Source: Leptospira stimsonii (GTDB lineage Bacteria; Spirochaetota; Leptospiria; Leptospirales; Leptospiraceae). From it: 64,000 nucleotides of DNA. The notes beneath the pieces are model-generated. The model did no database searches. It was not told the origin of the DNA and saw only the letters and a program-made list of their open reading frames with translations. The stretch is taken from the NCBI RefSeq assembly GCF_003545885.1, contig NZ_QHCT01000001.1, positions 806,001 to 870,000 of the forward strand, read 5' to 3'. The translations under genes and the position numbers were made by a program. Below, piece after piece: positions 37,854 through 50,262 of this stretch; position 1 is the stretch's first letter, and the number at the start of each line of letters is the position of its first letter.

Positions 37854-38553
37854 TTCCGTCTTCTTCCCATTGGAGAAAACGATTTTCCCGTACGATTAGC
37901 GCCGCTCTCGTTCTTGCTACTTTTTCATCCGAGTTTGATTCGTTTAGGTCCCAAGCCGCATAGATTTGTCCGTTGATTCTGCTGATCGTACGTTTATCCT
38001 TGAAGCCGAGACGAGCGGCGATTTGTTCGTTGCTTTGTCCGGCGGCTAACATCCTTGCTACGGTTCTTTCGTTCGGCTCTAAAATCGCCATCGGAGAATT
38101 ATCGTCTCGATCCTTGACTTCTACGATTCGAGATTCTATTTCTGGATCGATAAAGCTCTTACCTTCGTAAGCGAGTTGAATGAGAGGAACGATCATCTGT
38201 GGCAGAAGATAATTCGATTTACGGACATAGGCATAATGGCTCAAAATTCCAGACTTGCGGAAAGTACGGAAGTATTCGTCGCTGTCTTGAATGGAATAGA
38301 TAACGACCGGCTTTCTCGGAAATTCCTTTCGGATTGCGACTACGGTTTCGATACCGTTTAACGTTCCTGCTAATCGTACGTCGATCAGGATCACGTCGAA
38401 ATCCTTTTTTAAAGCGACATCGATCGCTTCTTCTCCGGTTGCTCCTTCGTGAACGATTTTAAATTTGCCAGTCTCTTTTAAACCGGCAATGATCGCTTTT
38501 CTTAACTTCTCGTTGTCCTCGACAATAAATAGCTGTAGCGGGTTTGAATTCAT
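37792..38553 (-). CDS. NarL/LuxR-type response regulator
   Basis: The 253-residue protein has a REC domain (about 1-125): acidic pair VEDNE, phospho-acceptor Asp in [12 protein letters not shown], Ser in VVIYSIQD and Lys in YVRKSNY. A LuxR-type helix-turn-helix follows (about 155-200, [36 protein letters not shown]). About 45 further residues after the HTH are unusual for this class and contain [24 protein letters not shown]. It is followed by, and overlaps, the histidine kinase gene, so they form a two-component pair. A dyad in the gap to the divergent sugar-transferase gene could be its operator. Confidence 0.9.
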   Translation of the reverse strand: MNSNPLQLFIVEDNEKLRKAIIAGLKETGKFKIVHEGATGEEAIDVALKKDFDVILIDVRLAGTLNGIETVVAIRKEFPRKPVVIYSIQDSDEYFRTFRKSGILSHYAYVRKSNYLLPQMIVPLIQLAYEGKSFIDPEIESRIVEVKDRDDNSPMAILEPNERTVARMLAAGQSNEQIAARLGFKDKRTISRINGQIYAAWDLNESNSDEKVARTRAALIVRENRFLQWEEDGSAYYKNGSGEWIRWETNIES

Positions 38554-38600
38554 AACTGACGACCAGATTTTAAGTTTTTTTACTCGTCTCTGTCAAGCAC

Positions 38601-38626
38601 TTGAGTGTGTCGATTCGCGCACTCAA
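38601..38626. promoter_or_regulatory. Dyad in the divergent regulator/transferase gap
   Basis: TTGAGTG (38601-38607) and CACTCAA (38620-38626) form an inverted repeat around CGATTCG. It lies 47 bp upstream of the response-regulator start and 39 bp before the transferase start, a good place for a shared operator. Binding by the NarL-type regulator is a guess. Confidence 0.4.
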
Positions 38627-38665
38627 AGGGATGAAACGAAATTAGATTCCTGTATTATTTCCGTT

Positions 38666-39967
38666 ATGAAAAGAATCATTGAAGTCACACTTTCCTCCTT
38701 TGCTCTCGCGATTTTTTTGCCCGTTCTTGTCGCTGTGAGTTTAATCATCTTAATTTTCGATGGTCGACCGATTTTCTTCGCGCAAGAGCGAATCGGAATC
38801 GGAAGAAGGCCGTTTCGAATTCTCAAATTCAGAACGATGAAAGACGGAGAGGTTACAAATCTCGGAAATCTACTCCGAATCACGGGCATAGACGAATTAC
38901 CGCAGATCTGGAATATTCTCAAAGGCGATATGGGAATCGTTGGTCCGAGACCTTTGACTCAATTCGATATTGATCGTTTAGGTTGGAATCGGAAATTCTA
39001 CGATCGACGTTGGTCGGTTCTTCCCGGTATCACTGGGTTATCACAATTGTATGCAGGAATGGGATCTCGAGTCTCCTTTTGTTTAGATCGTTCTTACTTG
39101 AATAACGGAAGCTTCGGGGTGGATGTTCGAATTGTCCTTTTAACGTTTGTGATAAACGTATTCGGAAAAAAAAGAATTCGGGAAAAACTCAAATTATCTC
39201 TTCAGAGGCGAAAAGGGATCGTTCGTTGGAAACCATGGAGAGAACATTTTTTACGGAATGAAAGTCGCCCGTTGCCGAAAATCGATTCGCAAATTTTAGA
39301 GTTGAATCCGAATGAAATGAGGTCGATCGCCTATTCTCTCGCAATATTCCAATTAGGTGAAGCAGGGGAGGGAAAAATCGCAAAACAAATCGATAAAACA
39401 ATATTGTTCGGAATCGACGACTTTTATCGGGAAGCGTTAAAACTTTTCGTAAAAGAAGAAGGAAGACATGCAAGAATTTTGGGAGAATGCGTTCGCGCTC
39501 TCAAAGGAGAATTGATCGAATCCAATTGGACGGAACGCTTGTTCCATTTCGGGAGAAGGCTTCTTGGAGTCCGTCTGAAACTCATGGTCTTGCTGGCCGC
39601 TGAGGTGATTGGAATCTGTTTCTATAAAAAGCTTGCGGATAAGATTCCAAACGGATTTGTGAAGTCGGCCTTATTGGAAGTAGTGAAGGACGAAGAAAAG
39701 CATTTAAAATTTCATAGCGACTTTTTCAGGATTCGAGTTCGAAATTATTTCACAAAAATTCTCTTTCGAGTCCTCTGGAGATTGATCTCGTTCGCGGCCT
39801 GCGTAACGGTGATTTTGGATCACAGAAAGACTTTTAAAGTTTTAGGAATCTCGAACTGGAACACGTTCCAGAAATTTCACGGGATAGCAAGGTCAACGGA
39901 AGATTTTATACTCGATGGTCTCCACTGGAAGTTATCTGGAGGCCGTTTTCCACTCTTAGATCCATAG
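38666..39967 (+). CDS. Phosphoglycosyl transferase fused to a ferritin-like di-iron domain
   Basis: The 433-residue protein starts at ATG 38666; the longer frame runs back through the divergent regulator. Residues 1-~180 are a bacterial sugar transferase (monotopic PGT): N-terminal hydrophobic helix (about 10-31), RILKFRTMK, the catalytic Asp-Glu in IDELPQIWN (D76-E77), and GDMGIVGPRP. Such enzymes load a sugar phosphate on undecaprenyl phosphate. Residues ~210-360 form a four-helix pattern with E232/E235, E265xxH268 (KEEGRHARI), E313 and E343xxH346 (KDEEKHLKFH). This is the classic E...ExxH...E...ExxH ligand set of ferritin-like di-iron proteins. No linker stop or frameshift separates them. 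The joint function, possibly oxidation of the lipid-linked sugar or iron-dependent control, is unknown. Confidence 0.82.
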   Translation: MKRIIEVTLSSFALAIFLPVLVAVSLIILIFDGRPIFFAQERIGIGRRPFRILKFRTMKDGEVTNLGNLLRITGIDELPQIWNILKGDMGIVGPRPLTQFDIDRLGWNRKFYDRRWSVLPGITGLSQLYAGMGSRVSFCLDRSYLNNGSFGVDVRIVLLTFVINVFGKKRIREKLKLSLQRRKGIVRWKPWREHFLRNESRPLPKIDSQILELNPNEMRSIAYSLAIFQLGEAGEGKIAKQIDKTILFGIDDFYREALKLFVKEEGRHARILGECVRALKGELIESNWTERLFHFGRRLLGVRLKLMVLLAAEVIGICFYKKLADKIPNGFVKSALLEVVKDEEKHLKFHSDFFRIRVRNYFTKILFRVLWRLISFAACVTVILDHRKTFKVLGISNWNTFQKFHGIARSTEDFILDGLHWKLSGGRFPLLDP

Positions 39968-40123
39968 AGATTCGATTTCATAGAATCAATTTATTTCTTA
40001 TCGAGTTATCGATTGAAAAATAAAATCGACGCTACGGGTTCGCCGAAAGTTTCCTTTTTTCGATTGCTGTCAGAGAGAGTTCTCTGGGAGGATCCTGTGA
40101 AATAAGAAAAAGGAGAACCTGTT

Positions 40124-40906
40124 ATGGAACAGTGGATTGCGCTTTTTAAAAAACATTGGCTCAAAGGAGTCGGTCTGATTTTACTTCTGATCGTAAATCC
40201 GATCGTTTGTATCGGACCAGGTCACAGAGGTGTTGTAACCAATCTAGGGTCTGTTTCGGATCGAATTCTCGGAGAGGGAATTAACTTTGTCGCTCCGATT
40301 CTCCAATCGGTAAAAAGTATCGACGTAAGAATTCAGAAGGTGGAGGCGAATTCAACTGCCCCATCCAGCGATTTGCAGGAGATTCATACGATGATCACAC
40401 TCACGTATCATCTTTCTCCGAACCAAGTGAATAAACTATATCAGGAAATTGGAATGGATTACGAAGAAACGATTATCGTCCCCGCGATTCTCGAAACGAT
40501 GAAACACGTAACAGCTCAGTTTACGGCTTCGGATCTTGTGATCAAAAGAGAAACGGTTTCGCAGAAGATTCACGATCTTCTTCACACAAAATTAGGTAAA
40601 TTTTATATTCTTGTTGATGAAGTATCCATGAAGGATTTTGAATTTTCTAAAACGTTTTCGGAATCGATCGAATTAAAACAAAAAGCGGAACAAGATGCGC
40701 TTCGCGCGAAGAACGAATTGGAAAGGGTGAAGATCGAAGCGGAACAACAAATCGTAAACGCAAGAGCCGAAGCGGAAACCTTAAGACTGAAGTCGCAACA
40801 GATCACGCCGATGATGGTCGAAATGGAAAGAATCAAAAAATGGGACGGTAAATATCCGGACACATATCTGGGTAGTGGTGCGAATACCTTATTTCAAATT
40901 AAGTAG
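40124..40906 (+). CDS. SPFH/prohibitin-family membrane protein
   Basis: The 260-residue protein has one N-terminal transmembrane helix (about 15-31) and a Band 7/SPFH domain (about 32-190: GPGHRGVVTNLGSVSDRILGEGINFVAPILQSVKSIDVRIQK). A coiled coil follows (about 178-230, ELKQKAEQDALRAKNELERVKIEAEQQIVNARAEAETL). This is the prohibitin layout, close to HflK/HflC-type proteins. Such proteins form large membrane rings that scaffold microdomains or restrain FtsH. A ribosome site AAAAGGAG lies before the ATG. The gene stands alone, downstream of the transferase/ferritin gene by 156 bp. Confidence 0.88.
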   Translation: MEQWIALFKKHWLKGVGLILLLIVNPIVCIGPGHRGVVTNLGSVSDRILGEGINFVAPILQSVKSIDVRIQKVEANSTAPSSDLQEIHTMITLTYHLSPNQVNKLYQEIGMDYEETIIVPAILETMKHVTAQFTASDLVIKRETVSQKIHDLLHTKLGKFYILVDEVSMKDFEFSKTFSESIELKQKAEQDALRAKNELERVKIEAEQQIVNARAEAETLRLKSQQITPMMVEMERIKKWDGKYPDTYLGSGANTLFQIK

Positions 40907-40931
40907 ATGCGTTCAAGTTTGATATGCTTGT

Positions 40932-41144
40932 TTATCTTTCTTCCGAATGACTCCCATTCTTGATTCTTTGAAACCATTCGTTTTGTTGCAGATCGATTTG
41001 AAAATGGGAGCGGACTTCTTCTTCGAATTTCAAAGGTGTAGTCCTTTTCCAACTGTGAATGCATTGTTTTGCATTTTCCGATTTGTATTTTAGAAGAGGG
41101 CCTTTTCCGAAAATGCCGCCGATATAACTATCCCACTTCTGACA
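40932..41144 (-). pseudogene. Possible gene remnant without start codon
   Basis: In the 540-bp gap 40907-41445 the minus strand has a 70-codon open frame with no ATG, GTG or TTG near its beginning; a TAG lies just before it. Codon use is coding-like. The translation includes YIGGIFGKGPLLKYKSENAKQ and FEEEVRSHFQIDLQQNEWF, ending in a TAA. It looks like the C-terminal part of a lost gene whose family I do not recognise. The rest of the gap shows nothing else. Confidence 0.4.
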
Positions 41145-41445
41145 TCCCTAAAATTCTACAGTAATCTGGGCAAAATGGAGTAGGGCCCTCGATCATAGAT
41201 CGAGTTGCGTTCGATGGAAAACGAGGCAGTAAGAAGGAACGTTATCTTTCGTTTAAAACTGAAAAGACCCGATTTTAATTTCATAGAAGTTTACGACACT
41301 CGATATATCGGGAACAATAAATCCAAAGAGTAATCTACTTTAGAGAATTCTGTTATTCTTAATAATTTTTGGTTCTGAATTTTATTGAAATTCCGAAATG
41401 CGCGGTTTTGAATTCAATTCCGCACGAAAAATTCGGATTTGGAAT

Positions 41446-42108
41446 TTAAGACCGGATAAATTCGTCCGTTGTGTCTTCTTCTTCCTTTAGATCGTAAAAG
41501 CCGTATTCAAAATCTTTTCCCGCTATTACTTCTAAACCGTAGACGTGTTCGGAAATTCTTACATTCTTAACGATATCAAGATGATATAGCTCTGCTAAGA
41601 ATTTCATCTTGTCCAAAGAAATTTTATCGTTTATCTTCGGACCGATCGTAAATTCATTTTTTACCCAATCTAAGACGATGAGTTTTCCGCCCTTTCTCAT
41701 CGAACGAATGAGTCCATCCATTGCGAGACCGGGATCGGGAAACGTGGATAAAACCAGGGAGGCGAACACTGCGTCGGGCGTTGGTATCCATTCCGGCAAA
41801 AGCGGATGGTCCGATTTTTCGATAAAGAACGGTGTGAAGTTTGATATCTCGTCTCGATTCTTCCAATGAAGAATTTCATCGATGAGTTCCTGCTGACACT
41901 CCCCGCCCCAAATCCAAGCTTCTTTCGGAAGTTGTTTTTTCAGTTCTAAAGTAAAAAAACCAAGACCCATTCCGAAATCGACGAGATGATTCACTTCCTT
42001 AAAAGTAAAATGTTTGAAGACGACTTCGGGCGGAGTAAGTTCCCGTCGTTTACTCGAAATCAGAAAGTTCTGATACTCGGGGTTTTCATAGTAATCCAGG
42101 TCGTTCAT
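41446..42108 (-). CDS. Class I SAM-dependent methyltransferase
   Basis: The 220-residue protein has a Rossmann-type core. Motif I is HLVDFGMGLGFFTLEL (about 41-56), with an acidic WGGEC at the end of strand 2, PDAVFASLVLSTFPDP as motif post-I/II, and MRKGGKLIVLDW as motif III. The substrate is not evident; the pattern is closest to methyltransferase domain 11 proteins acting on small molecules. A possible oddity is the Gly/Met-rich motif I (FGMGLGF) where DxGxGxG is usual, still compatible with SAM binding. It is transcribed away from the FN3-like gene; the two starts are 162 bp apart. Confidence 0.78.
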   Translation of the reverse strand: MNDLDYYENPEYQNFLISSKRRELTPPEVVFKHFTFKEVNHLVDFGMGLGFFTLELKKQLPKEAWIWGGECQQELIDEILHWKNRDEISNFTPFFIEKSDHPLLPEWIPTPDAVFASLVLSTFPDPGLAMDGLIRSMRKGGKLIVLDWVKNEFTIGPKINDKISLDKMKFLAELYHLDIVKNVRISEHVYGLEVIAGKDFEYGFYDLKEEEDTTDEFIRS

Positions 42109-42270
42109 CCGTTTCTTTCTCTGAATTATGTCTAATGGAATCGATAAGAAAAGTCAAACCCGAAATCTACTTTGGTTCGGCGTCGCTTTCTCTCAAAACG
42201 GGTTCAAATGGGATTCTTTATTAAATTACGCCGTTTGAGCTGACGATATAAGTAGCAAGACATTCCTTTT

Positions 42271-44962
<2,692 letters not shown>

Positions 44963-44966
<4 letters not shown>

Positions 44967-45934
44967 GGAGCTTCCGTTTTGATAAACTCTTCTTCCTTGA
45001 GTTCCATTTTAATTCCTAAAATATCATAAATCGCATTCGGAATATTTACGATCGCCTTTATTTTATCCTTTAATACGGACGTATATTTTCCGTAGAGAAT
45101 AGTCGGGACCTGGTTGACGGTATGCACGTCCACCGAAAGATCTTCTAAGTTTCCGTGATCGGAAGTCACGATCAATTGATCCGTTTCCGGATCCAACGCT
45201 TCCGTAACCCCTTTTAAAAAAGATTCCAATTCTCCGATATATTTTTCAGCCGCTTCCCAATTCATTTTATGTCCGACCTTGTCGGTCAGAAAAAATTCAT
45301 AAATACAAAGAGTATAATCGTCTTCTTTACAATTTTGAACGATGGACTTACCGGTTTCATAGGGATCTCTAACTCGAAAGAGATCGTCCGATTCTTCTAG
45401 AAATCCTTGCGAGAATTCTCTTAAGTATTCGTGAGTTATGTCCATATAAAGACCTTTGCCGTTCCTAAGGTCTTCCATGGTTTTTAAAGGTCGGTCACTC
45501 GCCATTTGAATCAGAGTCGAAGCCGAAACGTGACGCGGATTCTTTTTGATATGTTCCGCAAATGCCGGAGAATAACAGTTGAGAAGGTCCGCTTTAAATC
45601 CGTGTTCGTCTAAAACGCGAATGATGGAATATTTACTGATGATCTTTTTAAGAGTAAAGGTCGGAAATCCGCTCAAATGTCTTTGAAGCACCTTGCACGC
45701 GTTGATCCCGGTCCAAAGAGAAGTCTGCCCTGTAGCGCTCTGAGGAAGACCTTTGATTCCTAACGAAGCGTCCGTCCTGAGAAAAACGGTATTCTTGAGG
45801 ATTTCAGAGGATTCTCCGGAAATCGGTTTATCCGCGAGGGGTAAAAAGAAGGATTTTGCATACCGAGCAAAGGGGTTGGTTTTCGGATCATTGGGCCCGA
45901 AGCCGATCCCGTCGATGAACATATAAAAGATCAT
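44963..45934 (-). CDS. Alkaline-phosphatase-superfamily metalloenzyme
   Basis: The 323-residue protein has the metalloenzyme fold of the phosphopentomutase/2,3-bisphosphoglycerate-independent phosphoglycerate mutase group. It shows FIDGIGFG at the N-terminus (metal Asp), SATGQTSLWTG with the nucleophile Thr/Ser, and TSDHGNLED plus a later VHTVNQVPTILYG segment supplying metal His/Asp ligands. It is shorter than full iPGM (about 510) and lacks the inserted transferase domain, so it is more likely a phosphatase, phosphodiesterase or small mutase. The substrate cannot be read from sequence. It converges with the TPR gene. Confidence 0.8.
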
Positions 45935-45949
45935 AGTTTTCTGTCTGGT

Positions 45950-46921
<972 letters not shown>

Positions 46922-46922
<1 letters not shown>

Positions 46923-49039
46923 TGACCGGATTGAAACTTAGAATTTCCCTATTAATCATATCCGTAATTTCCTTTTTTTATTACTTGTTCATCCCTTATT
47001 TTCCGGAGGGAGTATATTATAAAAATAGAATTAACTCTATATTCATAAACTTTAACGAAGAACTTCATCGATTGGAATCGGGTTTAAACGAGGTGAAATC
47101 CGTTTCCGAATTGGAAAATCTACAATTAGAGTTTCCGATGGTTTCCGGTATTAAATTGATCTCGGAAACGGAACTCGCCGTTCGCACGGATGCGGAAGGA
47201 AAACTTTTGGCGGAAACTCTGAAAGAAGGCGCGAGTCGTTTATTTTATCTGAAACCGTATCTCGTTCTTTGTCTTCCGGTTGCCGAAGAAAAAAGGCTGA
47301 TTCTTGCCGAATTGAGAGAAGACAGTTTGCGAGTTTCCTTTGCCGGCACGGATTCTATTCTGATTCCGGATCTAAAATTCGGCGGCTATGTCGAGCCCGG
47401 GAAAAAATATCACGGCTTGAGCGGAGATCAGATTTCTTCCTTGTTGATCGGCGGATGGAATCATTCCGGCGACGCTGTGAACCGTATTCAAATTGGAACT
47501 GCGCCTTTTATCGGATATTACTATGCTACTCCGGAAAACTCATACGGTTTTCTAAAAGGAATTCTGATCTTAAAACCGGGAAACGAAGGCCTTCCCTTTT
47601 TATTCTTATCGGGCTTTCTTATTCTTCTTTTTCTGATCGATCTTATGATTCGTGTTTTGAGAATGAAGAAGGATCTTTTCTCGGATAAGGAAGGAAAAGA
47701 GATTCAAGACTTAGTTGGACAAATTTCGAAAGGAGTCAACGGTCTTCAACTCGCGAAACAAAAAGCGATGGAACTGGTCGATAAGGATCAGCAAGAGGGA
47801 ATCAGAACCTTGACCTCGGAAGAAGTGGATTCGGATTTAAGAACTCTTCCGATCAGTTTACAAGAAGTGAAAAAGGAAGGCGGCGCTTCCATCTTCGTCC
47901 TTCCGTTTGAACTGAAGGGAGAAGGTTATATTTCGCCGGCGTATCTTCGCGATCCCGAAAAATTCAGAGTTCACCCCGTTGTTTCTCCGGAGATTGAAAA
48001 GAAACGATCCGAAATCTTTAATTCCGAATTACAAACCTTGATTTCAAAGGTAAGCGAACCATCCGGGGAAAAGCCGCAACCCGAGGACATTCAGAAAAAA
48101 ACTTCGCAACCCGCGCAGATCGAAGAACCGGTCCATGGCAAACATTTGGATTTGGGACCGGGTTATATGAAATGGTTGGCGTCACTTCCGATTCGGGACC
48201 GAAGAAAAATTCTCGAAGTTTTGGACGAGCTCGGTTACGGATTAGAATCAGAATATTCTTTTATTCTAAAATACTATATCTCCGTTTTTTCTTCGCTTAA
48301 GTTGAGCGGCTTTGCCATCAATTACTATGACAGAAGGAACGGAAGTTATACTCCTTTTGTGACATACAGTTTGAAGGAAAAAACCGCAGAGAATATGATC
48401 TTTCTCTATGACGATCAATACATAGGAAAAGAATCCGGAACTTATTCTCTGATCGGAATCACCGAAGAAAGAAAGAATGATCGATTCTTTCGAAAAAAAT
48501 TCGATCTCGCTGATTTGGAATCCTGCATTTCCATTCTAACGATTCCTCTTTCCAATTTCGGAATTCCCTTTCGTTTTTTCCTTTTTTACAAGGACCCGCC
48601 GACGGAAGAGAATGCTCAGGAAATTGAGAATTTGATCTTTCATTCCTTGGAGCCAGTGGTCAAAGCCTTTGAAGAATATGATCGTAAAGTTTTAGGAGAA
48701 CTTTTCCGGGATAAGAGGGACATTGTTTCTTCTCGAATTCACATGATGAGAATCGCAACGGACGGAGAAAGGGGAGTAACAAAATCCTTCAAAGTCGAAT
48801 TTCACGGAAAGGATTTTCATAAGCTTGAATCGGATCGAAAAAAAGTCATGTCTCAGATTTCGGAAATACTCGGACCCGAAGATATGTGTTTTGGAATCGG
48901 AGTAGGCGCCTTCGGAATGTATACTCGAAAAGATTTGGAAGAGAAGGTCCGTTCTTTCTTGGATCAAACCGGACATACTTATGATTTTACGGTCGATGTT
49001 TATCCTGAGAGCGGAAAAAATCTTTTCACTTATCTCTAA
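46922..49039 (+). CDS. Large two-pass membrane protein with cytoplasmic signalling-like domains
   Basis: The 705-residue protein has a transmembrane helix at about 9-24, an extracytoplasmic domain (about 25-225), a second helix (about 226-243), and a cytoplasmic part of about 450 residues. The latter has a helical linker, a disordered Pro/Gln stretch (about 370-405), a GAF-like domain (about 425-560: GYGLESEYSFILKYYISVF...FAINYYDRRNGSYTPFVTYSL), and a C-terminal domain ending VGAFGMYTRKDLEEKVRSFLDQTG. That last part resembles a degenerate nucleotide-cyclase/GGDEF fold without catalytic motif. The start overlaps the preceding stop. It is likely a receptor, function unknown. Confidence 0.7.
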
Positions 49040-49055
49040 AATCCGTTCGTACCCG

Positions 49056-49658
49056 ATGAACTTTTCGAACCTTGCGCTTCTTTTGATCTTAATCTTTTTA
49101 TCCTTTCAAAGTCTGATTCCCAACGAGGAAAATCGAAAAGAATGGAATCGGGCCGCGAAAGAAAAAATTCTCAAGATGAATGAGAAGGAAGAAGAAACCG
49201 AATCGATTCCGTATCTTGAAAAATATGTGGAAAAAAATCCATCGGATCTAACGTTCAAACTTTGGTATGCGAGGGCCTTGTTTTATCGTAAGGATTTGGA
49301 ATTGCCTGGACACGCTGAGGATGTTTTTTCGAGAATGGAAAAGCTGAAAAAGATTCGTGAAAACTATCTTCAGTCCGCCAAAATTTTTGAAGAAGTCTTA
49401 GAGTATCTCGCCCAAGCGACACCGCGAGATCCCGATCTCGGAAAATGGCATTTTTTATGGGCAATGGCGGAGTGGTATGCCGGACGCGACGACAGAGCGA
49501 TACAGATTTTTAGAAAATCTTTTAAATATGATTTTCGATTGAACGAGGCCAATTACAATATCGCAAGCATCTATCAAGCGATGGGTCAATTGAAGGACGC
49601 TGATATTTATTTTAGAATGTATCTCAAAAACGACAAAGAAATGAGAGAGGAAAACTGA
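49056..49658 (+). CDS. Exported TPR-like protein
   Basis: From ATG 49056 the 200-residue product has a hydrophobic signal (LALLLILIFLSFQSLIP) and helical repeats with LTFKLWYARALFYRKDL, GKWHFLWAMAEWYAGRDDRAIQIF and NEANYNIASIYQAMGQLKDADIYF, the last two being standard TPRs. A longer frame from 48981 would overlap the preceding gene and mask the signal. It is 16 bp after the receptor-like gene and overlaps the RHH-like gene by 1 bp (TGATG), so it is the third member of the operon. Confidence 0.78.
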   Translation: MNFSNLALLLILIFLSFQSLIPNEENRKEWNRAAKEKILKMNEKEEETESIPYLEKYVEKNPSDLTFKLWYARALFYRKDLELPGHAEDVFSRMEKLKKIRENYLQSAKIFEEVLEYLAQATPRDPDLGKWHFLWAMAEWYAGRDDRAIQIFRKSFKYDFRLNEANYNIASIYQAMGQLKDADIYFRMYLKNDKEMREEN

Positions 49659-49849
49659 TGGCGAGAGTCGACAAACGGTTTCAACTTCTCATGACGGAAG
49701 AAGAACTCGAACTCCTTAAGAACGAAGCGGATAAAAGAAATCTTTCCGCGGGGGAAATGTTGAGGCTTTCTTTGAGAAATGAAGTCTATCGTTCCGATTC
49801 TTATGAACGTCTGGAAGCTCTCAAGATACTTGCGAGTATGGAAGAATGA
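49658..49849 (+). CDS. Ribbon-helix-helix-like small protein (antitoxin-like)
   Basis: The 63-residue protein reads as an RHH domain: a short N-terminal strand (DKRFQLLMT), helix A (EEELELLKNEADKR), turn with LSAGEML, helix B (EMLRLSLRNEVYRS) and a tail. That is the layout of CopG/Arc and VapB-type antitoxins that bind DNA as dimers. GAGAGG precedes the ATG, which overlaps the stop of the TPR gene. It overlaps the following PIN-like gene by 4 bp (ATGA), the spacing seen in toxin-antitoxin pairs. The downstream order and the membrane operon context are unusual for a free-standing TA module. Confidence 0.7.
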   Translation: MARVDKRFQLLMTEEELELLKNEADKRNLSAGEMLRLSLRNEVYRSDSYERLEALKILASMEE

Positions 49850-50262
49850 AATACTATCTTTCCAAGTCCTTACTCGAATCTCTGATCGAAGGGACTTCAG
49901 ATCAAAAAGCGATTCTAATGGAATCACTCGGGAATCTCATCAAAGAACAACATTTATTTTATACGGGGACGATTTCGATTCTGCCAATTTTGGAAAAACA
50001 AAAAGATCCGGTGCAGAAGGATATTATCTGGACTCAGGTGAAACGTCTTTGTTTGGAAATTTTAGATTTTAAATCGGAAAATCTTTCTCTGGCTCAAAAG
50101 TTGTCGAAGGAATTCGGTAACTCAGAATGGATTTGGAATGAGATGGCGATCGCGATCGAGAAAGATTTAGACGGATTTATCACGATCGATAAGAATCTTC
50201 CGAATCAGAAGATGATCAAGATATTACTCGCTCAGGAAATAAACTTCGACGGGGTCGCTTAG
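49846..50262 (+). CDS. PIN-like protein with degenerate active site
   Basis: The 138-residue protein has the size and pattern of a VapC-like PIN domain: N-terminal strand-helix KYYLSKSLLESLIEG, a central ISILPILEKQK segment, and the late EWIWNEMAIAIEKDLDGFITIDKNL corresponding to DxxIAAtA...lvTrD. In active PIN nucleases the first strand ends in Asp (YLDTN) and the late helix begins with Asp. Here those are Ser and Asn. The Glu of ILEK and the Asp of ITIDKNL remain. Nuclease activity is therefore doubtful. It is coupled to the RHH-like gene by a 4-bp overlap. Its 3' end overlaps the convergent LamG-like gene by 39 bp. Confidence 0.6.
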   Translation: MKYYLSKSLLESLIEGTSDQKAILMESLGNLIKEQHLFYTGTISILPILEKQKDPVQKDIIWTQVKRLCLEILDFKSENLSLAQKLSKEFGNSEWIWNEMAIAIEKDLDGFITIDKNLPNQKMIKILLAQEINFDGVA

